In this document: one piece after another, positions 45,599 to 53,256 of the stretch
How positions within the stretch are numbered: the first letter of the stretch is position 1
Layout: each line of letters begins with the position of its first letter
NCBI RefSeq assembly: GCF_900104345.1
Contig: NZ_FNJN01000004.1
Coordinates: forward strand, 802 to 64,801
DNA length: 64,000 nt
Direction of reading: 5' to 3'
From: Microbacterium testaceum StLB037
GTDB taxonomy: Bacteria > Actinomycetota > Actinomycetes > Actinomycetales > Microbacteriaceae
Notes under the pieces: model-generated
Told to the model about the DNA's origin: nothing
The model's database searches: none
What the model saw: only the letters and a program-made list of their open reading frames with translations
Program-made: the position numbers and the translations under genes

Positions 45599-47059
45599 TC
45601 AGTCGGCGAGGGCGGCGATCGCTCCGCGCGCCCCGCGCTCGGCCAGCGACGCCCGCGCCGCGAGATAGGCCTCGCGCAGGCGCGGGTTCTGCCCGAGGTC
45701 GCCGAAGACGGGTGCGTAGTCGAGGAGCGACGCAGGGTCGTCGGCGACGATCGCCCGCAGTTCGTCGAGACGGCTGTCGACCGCGGGCGTCTCTTCGCCC
45801 GACTCGGTGCGCCCCTCGAGGAAGACGCTCCACCCCGCGAGCACGAGCGCGGCGTGGTCGATGCGGCCGCCCGAGGCGAGCTGCTCACGCACGACCGGCA
45901 GCAGGAACTTCGGCAGGCGGTCCGAGCCGTCGACGACCTGGCGCGCAAGGGTGTCGCGGATCGCCTCACTGCCGAAACGGGCGATGAGCTGGTCGCAGTA
46001 GGCGTCGAGGTCGATCCCCGGGACCGCGCGGAGCGTCGGGATCGCCTCCTCGTGCATGTATCCCTGCAGGAAGTCGACGAACAGCGGGTCGGTGCACACC
46101 TCGTGCACGTAGTGCGCGCCCGAGAGGATGCCGAGGTAGCTCATGGCCTGATGCGAGGCGTTGAGCAGGCGCAGCTTCATCAGCTCGTAGGGCTCGACAT
46201 CGTCGACCAGCTGAACGCCGACCTCGTCGAACGGCGGGCGCCCGGCCGGGAAGGCGTCTTCGAGCACCCACTGCTCGAACGACTCGCTGCGCACCGGCCA
46301 GCGGTCGCGGATGCCGAACTCCGAGGCGATCGCGTCGCGCGTCTCGTCGGTGGTCACGGGCGTGATGCGGTCGACCATCGAGTTCGGGAACGACACGTTC
46401 TCGGCGATCCAGCTCGACAGCTCGGCGTCGCGCCGCTCGGCGAACCCGAGCAGGGCGGCACGGGCGACGTGTCCGTTGCCCTGGATGTTGTCGCACGACA
46501 TGACGGTGAAGGCCGGGATGCCGGCATCCCGGCGTCGGCGAAGAGCTTCGGTGAGCAGACCCATGACGCTGTGCGGCGGGGTCGCACCGTCGAGGTCGGC
46601 GAGCGTCGCCTCGTCGCGCGGGGCGTAGGCGCCGGTGGCGTCGTCGATGCCGTACCCGCCCTCGGTGATGGTGAGCGAGACGATCGCGGTGTCGGGGGCG
46701 GCGAGCTTCGCGACCACGGCCTCGGGGTCATCGGGCACGAAGAGGTACTCGACGATGGAGCCGACGACGCGGGCGGTGGAGGTCCCGTCGGGCGCGGTCG
46801 TGACGAGCGTGTAGAGGTCGTCTTGAGCGGCGAGGGCGTCGCGCATGGCCGCGTCGAACGACAGGACCCCGACTCCGCACAGGCCCCACTCGGTGTGGCC
46901 GGCTTCGAGCAGGCGGTCGAGGTACATGGCCTCGTGCGCCCGGTGGAAGCCGCCCACACCGAAGTGCACGATGCGCGCGCGCACGGCCGACCTGTCGTAC
47001 GTCGGAACGGAGACGTTCGCCGCGAGGGAGGGGAGGGCGGCGGCGGTGAGGTCGGTCAT
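45599..47059 (-). CDS. mannitol dehydrogenase family protein (polyol/uronate oxidoreductase)
   Basis: 486 residues, long-chain polyol dehydrogenase family. N-terminal nucleotide-binding stretch IVHFGVGGFHRAHEAMYLDR near 29-48 and the catalytic Lys-Asn-His set in MKLRLLNASHQAMSYLG. Members oxidise mannitol, arabinitol or reduce fructuronate/tagaturonate. With the neighbouring importer, DCXR-like SDR and alditol oxidase it suggests polyol use. It has its own promoter region, being separated from the transporter operon by a terminator. Confidence 0.92.
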   Translation of the reverse strand: MTDLTAAALPSLAANVSVPTYDRSAVRARIVHFGVGGFHRAHEAMYLDRLLEAGHTEWGLCGVGVLSFDAAMRDALAAQDDLYTLVTTAPDGTSTARVVGSIVEYLFVPDDPEAVVAKLAAPDTAIVSLTITEGGYGIDDATGAYAPRDEATLADLDGATPPHSVMGLLTEALRRRRDAGIPAFTVMSCDNIQGNGHVARAALLGFAERRDAELSSWIAENVSFPNSMVDRITPVTTDETRDAIASEFGIRDRWPVRSESFEQWVLEDAFPAGRPPFDEVGVQLVDDVEPYELMKLRLLNASHQAMSYLGILSGAHYVHEVCTDPLFVDFLQGYMHEEAIPTLRAVPGIDLDAYCDQLIARFGSEAIRDTLARQVVDGSDRLPKFLLPVVREQLASGGRIDHAALVLAGWSVFLEGRTESGEETPAVDSRLDELRAIVADDPASLLDYAPVFGDLGQNPRLREAYLAARASLAERGARGAIAALAD

Positions 47060-47112
47060 GCGGGGCTCCGTGGTTCGTGGAGGAGGGGCGGGTGGGGCGG
47101 GATCAGAGGGGC

Positions 47113-47153
47113 GGATGCCGGGACCCGGGCAGTCGCTCCGGGTCCCGGCATCC
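47113..47153 (-). terminator. 16-bp hairpin formed by inverted GGATGCC words
   Basis: GGATGCCGGGACCCGG (47113-47128) and CCGGGTCCCGGCATCC (47138-47153) are perfect arms with a 9-base loop, downstream of the transporter operon copy B. Confidence 0.8.
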
Positions 47154-47161
47154 GGGATTCA

Positions 47162-47232
47162 TCTCGCGTGAGGGGTCACTCGGTGTCGCTTCGGAGCGGC
47201 CCAGGCGACCTTTTGTGACCCCTCACGCGAGA
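47162..47232. repeat. 71-bp palindrome with perfect 18-bp arms
   Basis: TCTCGCGTGAGGGGTCAC (47162-47179) and its exact complement (47215-47232) flank a 35-base centre. It sits 10 bases after the lipoprotein stop, next to the terminator hairpin. Confidence 0.85.
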
Positions 47233-47241
47233 GGGGGTGTG

Positions 47242-48231
47242 TCAGCAGGACGACTTGTAGACCGCGTCCTTGCCGTCGGTGGTGATGTTGTCCTTCGTCA
47301 GGATGGTGAAGCCGGTCTGGATCTTCGCTTCGGTGCTCTCGCCCTTCAGCGCGGCGATGGCCTGCTTGACGCCGTCTTCGCCGATGGTGGCGGGCTCCTG
47401 CGCGACGAGGGCCTGCACGGTGCCGGCCTCGAGGGCCTTCACCTGGGCGGGACCGGCGTCGAAGCCGACGATGGTGACCTGGCCCTGCTTGCCCGCCTGC
47501 TGGACGCCGGTGGCGGAGCCCTCGGCGGCGAACAGGTTGGCGGCGAAGATGCCGACGATGTCGGGGTCCTTCTGCAGGGCCGCGGTGACGATTTCAGCGG
47601 CGGTGGAGGGCTCGTTGTGCGAGTACTGCACGCCCACGGAGCTGAACTTGCTGTCCTTGGCGACGGCGTCTTCGAAGCCCTGGGCACGCGCGTCGGTCGT
47701 CGACACACCCGGGTCGGTCGAGACGACGAGCACCTTGCCGCCGTTGGGGTTGGCCTTCTGGATCGCCTCGAAGGCCGCGGCGCCACCGCCGTTGTTGTCG
47801 GAGGAGATCTGCGAGACCGCGCCGGAGGGGTCTTCCAGCGTCGTGTCGACCAGCACCACCTTGATGCCGGCCGCCTCGGCGGCCGCGATCGGCGCCTGCA
47901 TGGCCGAGACGTCGGTCGGTGCGATCAGCAGCGCGTCGGGCTTGGAGGCCACGACGGCGTCGACGATCGGCTTCTGCAGCGTCGGGTCGAACTTCTCGGG
48001 GCCCTGGGTGGTGACCGTGGCGCCTTCCTTGGCGGCCTCGGCCTGGATGCCGCACTGCATGGAGATGTAGAACTCATCTCCCGCGACGCCCTGCACGAAC
48101 GCGATCTTGTACCCGCCGTCGGCGCCGCCGGACGCGCCGCCCGAGGAGGCACCTCCCGAGCACCCCGCGAGGGTCAGCGTCGCCGCCATGCCGAAGACCG
48201 TCAGGGCGGTCGCCTTCTTGTTCCACTTCAT
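47242..48231 (-). CDS. sugar-binding lipoprotein of the ABC transporter (copy B)
   Basis: 329 residues from ATG 48231 (MKWNKKATAL), the position equivalent to copy A; a GTG at 48240 is upstream. Lipobox LAGC with Cys24. The mature domain differs from copy A at only about four positions, while the signal peptide differs at many. FrcB/RbsB-type binding protein feeding the permease encoded upstream in the same operon. Confidence 0.94.
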   Translation of the reverse strand: MKWNKKATALTVFGMAATLTLAGCSGGASSGGASGGADGGYKIAFVQGVAGDEFYISMQCGIQAEAAKEGATVTTQGPEKFDPTLQKPIVDAVVASKPDALLIAPTDVSAMQAPIAAAEAAGIKVVLVDTTLEDPSGAVSQISSDNNGGGAAAFEAIQKANPNGGKVLVVSTDPGVSTTDARAQGFEDAVAKDSKFSSVGVQYSHNEPSTAAEIVTAALQKDPDIVGIFAANLFAAEGSATGVQQAGKQGQVTIVGFDAGPAQVKALEAGTVQALVAQEPATIGEDGVKQAIAALKGESTEAKIQTGFTILTKDNITTDGKDAVYKSSC

Positions 48232-48306
48232 TGTGATCACCGTTCTTTTCTGGAGTACTGCTATCGGGTTGGTAAGGGGTGGAGAGGGAGGGGATGCCGC
48301 CGCGGA

Positions 48307-49392
48307 TCAGCCGCGCCGACCTCCGCTGAGGAACTTGCGCCAGAGGCCCTGCGAGGTGCCGCGCGTCGCGGCGGTGCGGCGCACCTGGTCGACGTAGACC
48401 GCCGCGATCAGCACCGCGCCCACGGCGACCTGCTGCCAGAAAGGCTGCACGCCGGTGATGACGAAGCCGTTCTGCAGCACCGCGGGGATGAACAGGCCCA
48501 CGACGGTGCCCATGATCGTGCCGACCCCGCCGAAGAGCGAGGTGCCGCCGATCACGACAGCGGCGATGACGTTCAGGTTGGTCTGGGACTGGCCGGCGAT
48601 GGCGGTCGTGGAGAACTGGGAGAGAGACAGGATGCCGCCGAGCCCGGCCAGGGCGCCGGAGATCGTGTAGATCTTGATCAGCTGCGCGTCGACCTTGACG
48701 CCGACGCGGCGGGCGGCGATCTCGCTCGAGCCCACGGCCAACGTGTAGAGGCCGAAGCGCGTGAAGTGCAGGACGACAGCGCCGATCAGCACCACGACGA
48801 GCGCGATGACGCTGATGATCGGAACGGATCCGAACACGTTGCCGTACCCGATCGAGACGGTGAGCACGGTGGGGACGTCGCGGATGTCGACGCCGCCGGT
48901 GAGGATCTGCGCGAGACCGAGGGCCATGCCCAGCGAGCCGAGGGTGACGATGAGCGGCGGAATCTTCGCCTTTGCGATGAGGAAGCCGTTGAACAGCCCC
49001 CAGCACACGCCGCTCAGGACCGCGACGATGATGCCGACCGTGGCGACGCCCCACCCCTCGCCGCCCATCGCTCGCATGACGAGGGCCGACACGACCCCCG
49101 AGAAGACGAGGACGGACCCGACCGACAGGTCGATGCCGGCGGTGATGATGACGTAGGTCATGCCGACGGCGAGCACCGCGAGGATCGAGGCGTTCTGGAT
49201 GATGAGGCGGAAGTTCGACCACTGGGCGAACGAGTCGGGCGCGATGATGCTGAAGACGATGATGATCGCCAGCAGAACCAGGAGGATCTGGAACGCCTGC
49301 GTGCGCAGGACCGCGGCGACCGGGTTGGTCTTCTTGTTGTCGTCGAACGTGCCGATCGCGACGGTCTCGGTCGGGGGAGTCTTGAGGCTCAC
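48307..49392 (-). CDS. sugar ABC transporter permease (copy B)
   Basis: 361 residues, FrcC/RbsC-type BPD_transp_2 permease with about ten helices. Shares long blocks with copy A (FAQWSNFRLIIQNASILAVL, AKAKIPPLIVTLGSLGMALG) but the N-terminal 50 residues and some helix interiors differ. GTG start overlaps the ATPase stop. Confidence 0.93.
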   Translation of the reverse strand: MSLKTPPTETVAIGTFDDNKKTNPVAAVLRTQAFQILLVLLAIIIVFSIIAPDSFAQWSNFRLIIQNASILAVLAVGMTYVIITAGIDLSVGSVLVFSGVVSALVMRAMGGEGWGVATVGIIVAVLSGVCWGLFNGFLIAKAKIPPLIVTLGSLGMALGLAQILTGGVDIRDVPTVLTVSIGYGNVFGSVPIISVIALVVVLIGAVVLHFTRFGLYTLAVGSSEIAARRVGVKVDAQLIKIYTISGALAGLGGILSLSQFSTTAIAGQSQTNLNVIAAVVIGGTSLFGGVGTIMGTVVGLFIPAVLQNGFVITGVQPFWQQVAVGAVLIAAVYVDQVRRTAATRGTSQGLWRKFLSGGRRG

Positions 49393-50165
49393 TTCTGGTC
49401 GTCCTTCGTGACGGCGCCGGTCATGAGTCCGACGAGCTCTTCCATGGAGGTGTCCTTGGCGGTGATGTTGGCGACGCGGGTTCCGAGGCGCAGGACCTGG
49501 ATGCGGTCGCTGACGTCGATGACGTGCGGCATCGAGTGCGAGATGAAGACCACGGCGATGCCCTTGTCACGCACGCGCCGGATGGTCTCGAGCACGTTCT
49601 TGGTCTGACGCACACCGAGGGCGGCGGTCGGCTCGTCCAGGAACACGACTCGCGAGGCCCAGTGCACGGCGCGGGCGATCGCGATGGCCTGACGCTGACC
49701 GCCCGACATCTCGCCGACGGGCGAGGTGAGCGAGCGGACGGTGGCGCCGAGTTCGTCGAATGCGTCGCGGGAGGCCTTCGCCATGTCCTTGGTCTTCATG
49801 AAGCCGAGCGCTCCCGCGAGGCCGGGGCGGCGGATCTCGCGGCCCAGGTACATGTTCTGCACCGGGTCGAGGTGGGGGGCGAGAGCGAGGTCCTGGTAGA
49901 CGGTCTCGATGCCGAGGCCGGAGGCGATCTGCGGGTTCGACATGTCGATGGGCTTTCCGTCGAAGAGGATCTCGCCCTCGTCGACCGCGAGGTTGCCCGA
50001 CAGGGCTTTGACGAGCGTCGACTTGCCGGCGCCGTTGTCGCCGATCAGGGCGGTGACCTCACCCGGGTAGACCTCGAAGTCCACGTTGTTGAGGGCGCGG
50101 ACGGATCCGAACTGGCGCGACAGGCCGCGCGCCTGCAGCACGGGCGTAGCCGTGGTGGTGCTCAT
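49389..50165 (-). CDS. sugar ABC transporter ATPase, FrcA type (copy B)
   Basis: 258 residues, one ABC domain: GDNGAGKST, EMSGGQRQAIAIARAVHWAS and VVFLDEPTAALGV. Nearly identical to copy A. Four-base overlap with the upstream kinase gene gives the order kinase-ATPase-permease-binding protein, the same set of functions as the rhizobial frcBCAK fructose importer. Confidence 0.93.
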   Translation of the reverse strand: MSTTTATPVLQARGLSRQFGSVRALNNVDFEVYPGEVTALIGDNGAGKSTLVKALSGNLAVDEGEILFDGKPIDMSNPQIASGLGIETVYQDLALAPHLDPVQNMYLGREIRRPGLAGALGFMKTKDMAKASRDAFDELGATVRSLTSPVGEMSGGQRQAIAIARAVHWASRVVFLDEPTAALGVRQTKNVLETIRRVRDKGIAVVFISHSMPHVIDVSDRIQVLRLGTRVANITAKDTSMEELVGLMTGAVTKDDQK

Positions 50166-50851
50166 GAGGAAGCTCCTTCGTGGAGACCGACGGGGGCATC
50201 GGAGACGGTGACGACGAGGTCGGCGCGGTCGCGCCCGCGCTCGACGACGAGGGCATTGCGCTCGTCGACCTCGCGGACCCAGGCGACGGCTTCGTCGTAG
50301 GGGTGGTCGTGGGAGAGGCGCCGCGCGACGAGACGCTCGCGGCGCGCGGGGGAGTCGATGTCGAGGAACCACACCTCGTCGAGGCGCGAGGCGACGGCAT
50401 CCCACCCGAACTCGTCGTGCAGCAGGTAGTTGCCCTCGGTGATGACGAGTGGAACACGGGCGGGCACGAGCACCGCCGAGCCGATCGACTCCTCGAGGCC
50501 GCGGTCGAAGCGCGGGGCGTAGACCTCGTGCCCGGCGCGGATGCGATCGAGCAGGGCGATGTAGCCCTCGACGTCGAAGGTGTCGGGGGCGCCCTTGCGG
50601 TCGCGCCGGCCGAGGCGCACGAGCTCTTCATTGGCGAGGTGGAAGCCGTCCATGCCGACGAGCACCGCGTCGTCGCCGAGGGCGGCGAGCAGGGCGTCGC
50701 TGACGGTCGACTTGCCCGCGCCGGGGGTGCCGGCCACGCCCAGGATGCGCCGCTCGCCCGACGCCGCGAGCTGCCGGGCACGGGCGACGAGGTCGTCGAG
50801 GTGCACGGTCGCGGTGGCGGTCGTCGCGTCGTTCTCCGAGGTGTGGGTCAC
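50162..50851 (-). CDS. FrcK-like P-loop kinase (nucleoside/sugar kinase family)
   Basis: 229 residues. Walker A GTPGAGKST at 41-49, then VLVGMDGFHLANEELVRLGR, a motif of the uridine-kinase/phosphoribulokinase-like group, and VITEGNYLL. In the frcBCAK operon of Sinorhizobium a kinase of this family accompanies the fructose transporter. GTG at 50851 has AAGGA upstream; the frame extends further only through the operator region. Its promoter carries the operator at 50960-50973. Confidence 0.83.
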   Translation of the reverse strand: MTHTSENDATTATATVHLDDLVARARQLAASGERRILGVAGTPGAGKSTVSDALLAALGDDAVLVGMDGFHLANEELVRLGRRDRKGAPDTFDVEGYIALLDRIRAGHEVYAPRFDRGLEESIGSAVLVPARVPLVITEGNYLLHDEFGWDAVASRLDEVWFLDIDSPARRERLVARRLSHDHPYDEAVAWVREVDERNALVVERGRDRADLVVTVSDAPVGLHEGASS

Positions 50852-50944
50852 AGCGGTGTGGTCCTTCCGGGCGACGCACCACGGCGGAGTGCTGCGTCGA
50901 TGAAGCGGGTCCGGCGGGGGGTGTCCACCGGTCGAACTCCGGTT

Positions 50945-50974
50945 ACGGTAAGCCCACCGTGACACCGGTGTCAA
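50945..50974 (-). promoter_or_regulatory. promoter of transporter operon B with operator
   Basis: Minus-strand TTGACA (50974-50969), 18-base spacer, TACCGT (50950-50945). The -35 lies inside the perfect palindrome TGACACCGGTGTCA (50960-50973). Confidence 0.75.
50960..50973. promoter_or_regulatory. operator TGACACCGGTGTCA
   Basis: Perfect 14-bp palindrome overlapping the -35 of the transporter operon; best copy of the locus B box. Confidence 0.8.
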
Positions 50975-50993
50975 CACCCGTGATCAATTCGTC

Positions 50994-51009
50994 ATGACAC
51001 CGAAGTCAT
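50994..51009. promoter_or_regulatory. operator ATGACACCGAAGTCAT before the SDR gene
   Basis: A degenerate copy of the same box with intact TGACACCG left half. It lies 17 bases before TATCAT (51027-51032), the likely -10 of the SDR gene, so it covers the -35 position. Confidence 0.65.
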
Positions 51010-51089
51010 CCGCGTGATTCTGTGGTTATCATGGGCCGTGACGACACTGCCGTCGTCCTCGACTCCCGGACCCGCGAAAGAGCCCACCC

Positions 51090-51818
51090 ATGACCGAACT
51101 CACCGACCGCACCATCCTCGTCACCGGAGCCGGTGGCGGCATCGGAGGCGCGACCGTGCGCCACCTCGTGGCCGCCGGCGCGACGGTCCTCGCCGCGGGT
51201 CGCGACGCCGACAGCGTCGCCGCGATCAGCGCCGAGACCGGCGCCGAGCCCGTGGTGTTCGACCTCGAATCCGAAGACGAGATCCGCGCGGCCATCGAGG
51301 GCCGCGACATCTACGGCGTCGTCAACTGCGGCGGCTGGGGTGGCGAGATCGCGACCCCGATGGACACCGACATCGACGTCTTCGACAAGGTCATGCGCAT
51401 CAACGCGCGCGGCTCGCTGCTGGTCACCAAGTACGCCTCGCGCGAGATGATCCGCGTCGGCAAGGGCGGCGCGATCGTGAACGTCTCCAGCCAGGCGAGC
51501 CTCGTCGCCCTCACCGGTCACATCTCGTACGGATCGTCGAAGGCTGCCCTCGACAACATCACGCGGGTCTCGGCCCTCGAGCTCGGTGGCTACGGCATCC
51601 GCGTCAACAGCGTGAACCCCACGGTCGTCATGACCCCGATGTCGGCCTGGTACTGGGGTCGTCCCGACATCGAGGGTCCCTTCCTCGAGGCCATGCCGCT
51701 GCACAAGTGGGCCACCGAAGACGACATCGCGGCGCCGATCGTGTTCCTCCTCGGCGACGGCGCCGGCATGATCTCGGGCGTCTCGCTCCCCATCGACGGC
51801 GGCTACTCCAGCCGCTGA
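51090..51818 (+). CDS. SDR family oxidoreductase, L-xylulose reductase (DCXR)-like
   Basis: 242 residues. Cofactor motif TGAGGGIGG at 12-20, NCGG in place of NNAG, NVSSQASLVALTGHISYGSS with YxxxK, and the DCXR-like end VNPTVVMTPMSAWYWG then PLHKWATEDDIAAPIVFLLG. DCXR-type enzymes interconvert ketopentoses and polyols with NADP(H). Divergent from transporter operon B and sharing the same operator family, so it probably oxidises the imported polyol or ketose. Confidence 0.88.
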   Translation: MTELTDRTILVTGAGGGIGGATVRHLVAAGATVLAAGRDADSVAAISAETGAEPVVFDLESEDEIRAAIEGRDIYGVVNCGGWGGEIATPMDTDIDVFDKVMRINARGSLLVTKYASREMIRVGKGGAIVNVSSQASLVALTGHISYGSSKAALDNITRVSALELGGYGIRVNSVNPTVVMTPMSAWYWGRPDIEGPFLEAMPLHKWATEDDIAAPIVFLLGDGAGMISGVSLPIDGGYSSR

Positions 51819-51888
51819 TCCCGGATGCCGTGAGGCGGCGTCGCGGTGGGCGGCGCCGTCTCGTGGTGACGCGTGCGTTGGTACCGGT

Positions 51889-51909
51889 CCTTCGACAGGC
51901 TCAGGGACC
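51889..51909 (+). repeat. dispersed repeat CCTTCGACAGGCTCAGGGAC+C
   Basis: Intact copy of a short repeat that also appears degenerately at 12226 and 12272. Very similar words are abundant in many bacterial genomes, from general knowledge. Confidence 0.65.
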
Positions 51910-51922
51910 TGGATCGGGCTGA

Positions 51923-53170
51923 TCAGCCCCCGAAAACGCGGTGCAGGAACGCGTTGCGGAAGACACCGCGCGGGTCCGCCTCGCGCGCGACCGCATCGAA
52001 GTCGTGGGCACGCGGCAGGGTCGCCAGGATCCGCTCACCGGGCACGGTGAACGCCTTGCCCCAGTGCGGTCGCGCATCGAACGGCGCGAGAGCGGCCTCG
52101 ATGTGCGGCAGCGCTGAGAGCACTCCCTCGGTGTCGTTGCGCCAGGTGAAGTGGATGGCGAGCACGTCGCGCACGTACGCGGGGCTCAGCCACAGCCGAT
52201 CGGCGGCGACCGTGCGCAACTCGGTCACCAGCAGGTGCTCCGCGAAGGCCGGGGCGATCTCGCGCACGGCCGCAAGGGCCTCGGCCGCCGAGGCCAGGGG
52301 CACGAAGTACTCCGACTGGATCTCGTCGCCGTCGCTGGGCAGCGCGTCGGCGCGGAAGTGCGGAAGGCGCGTGTGCCACGGCCCTGAGGTGCCCCGCGGC
52401 GTCGTGTTGTCGACGGTGCGGATGCGGCCGAGATGGATGTCGTCGCCGACGGCGATCCCGCCGAGTTCTTCGACCCACGACGGCGAGCCCGTGTCGCTCT
52501 TGGCCCAGACCAGGTCGTGCGCGGGGTCTCCCCAGGTCGTGAAGATGCTGACGCTGCGCGAGCCACCGAGTACCGCGATCGGATCCGCCACGATGTCGTC
52601 CCACGCGACTCCGGTGTACGCCTGCTGCGTGACGGCGTAGGTCGGTTCGGTGCGCAGCTCGACCGCGGTGACCACACCCAGGGCGCCGATGCTGAGGGCC
52701 GCCGCGCCGAACCACGGGTGGTCCTCGTCGATGCGGTGCGTGCGGCCGTCGGCATCCATCAGCTCGACGCCCGTCACGGCACTCGAGAGATTGCCGTTGC
52801 GCACGCCCGAGCCGTGCGTGCCGGTCGCCGTCGCACCCGCCACCGAGATGTGGGGGAGCGAACCGAGGTTGTGCAGCGCTCGGCCCTCGGCCTCGAGCAC
52901 GGGCGCCAGCTGGGCGAAGGTCACGAGCCCTTCGACGCGCACCCTGCTGCCTGCGATGTCGATGCGCGTAGGCATCTTCTCGAGCGAGACGAGTGCGCCC
53001 TCGCTGTCGGCGACGTCGTTGAAGGTGTGGCGGGTCGCCTGCACGCGCAGATGATCCGCGGATGCCACGACCTCGGCCAGTTCGTCGGGCCCGGTGGGCA
53101 GCAGCACCTCGGTGGCGCGGTACCGGTGGTTGCCCGACCAGGTGGCTCCGGCGGAACGTGTCTCGATCAT
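51923..53170 (-). CDS. alditol (xylitol/sorbitol) oxidase-like flavoprotein
   Basis: 415 residues, VAO/PCMH family. The likely covalent FAD-binding histidine is H48 in QATRHTFND, matching the site in Streptomyces AldO; LPHISVAGATATGTHGSGV near 100-118 and RPHWGKAFTVPGE near the end are AldO hallmarks. Such enzymes oxidise the terminal alcohol of alditols to aldoses with release of hydrogen peroxide. Placed next to polyol genes, it fits xylitol, sorbitol or arabitol oxidation. Length equals AldO (about 418). Confidence 0.88.
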   Translation of the reverse strand: MIETRSAGATWSGNHRYRATEVLLPTGPDELAEVVASADHLRVQATRHTFNDVADSEGALVSLEKMPTRIDIAGSRVRVEGLVTFAQLAPVLEAEGRALHNLGSLPHISVAGATATGTHGSGVRNGNLSSAVTGVELMDADGRTHRIDEDHPWFGAAALSIGALGVVTAVELRTEPTYAVTQQAYTGVAWDDIVADPIAVLGGSRSVSIFTTWGDPAHDLVWAKSDTGSPSWVEELGGIAVGDDIHLGRIRTVDNTTPRGTSGPWHTRLPHFRADALPSDGDEIQSEYFVPLASAAEALAAVREIAPAFAEHLLVTELRTVAADRLWLSPAYVRDVLAIHFTWRNDTEGVLSALPHIEAALAPFDARPHWGKAFTVPGERILATLPRAHDFDAVAREADPRGVFRNAFLHRVFGG

Positions 53171-53256
53171 GGTTCTCCTCGCGTCGTCGCTCACCCATCC
53201 TGCCCCGGACCGCCGACATCGGGGTCGGGCGCGAGGTTTCGAGGAGAGTTTCGCGC

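Noticed and set aside
26640..50165. Composite transposon bounded by the duplicated transporter operons
   Set aside because: No transposase, terminal inverted repeats of an insertion sequence or target duplication were seen; the copies are functional operons.
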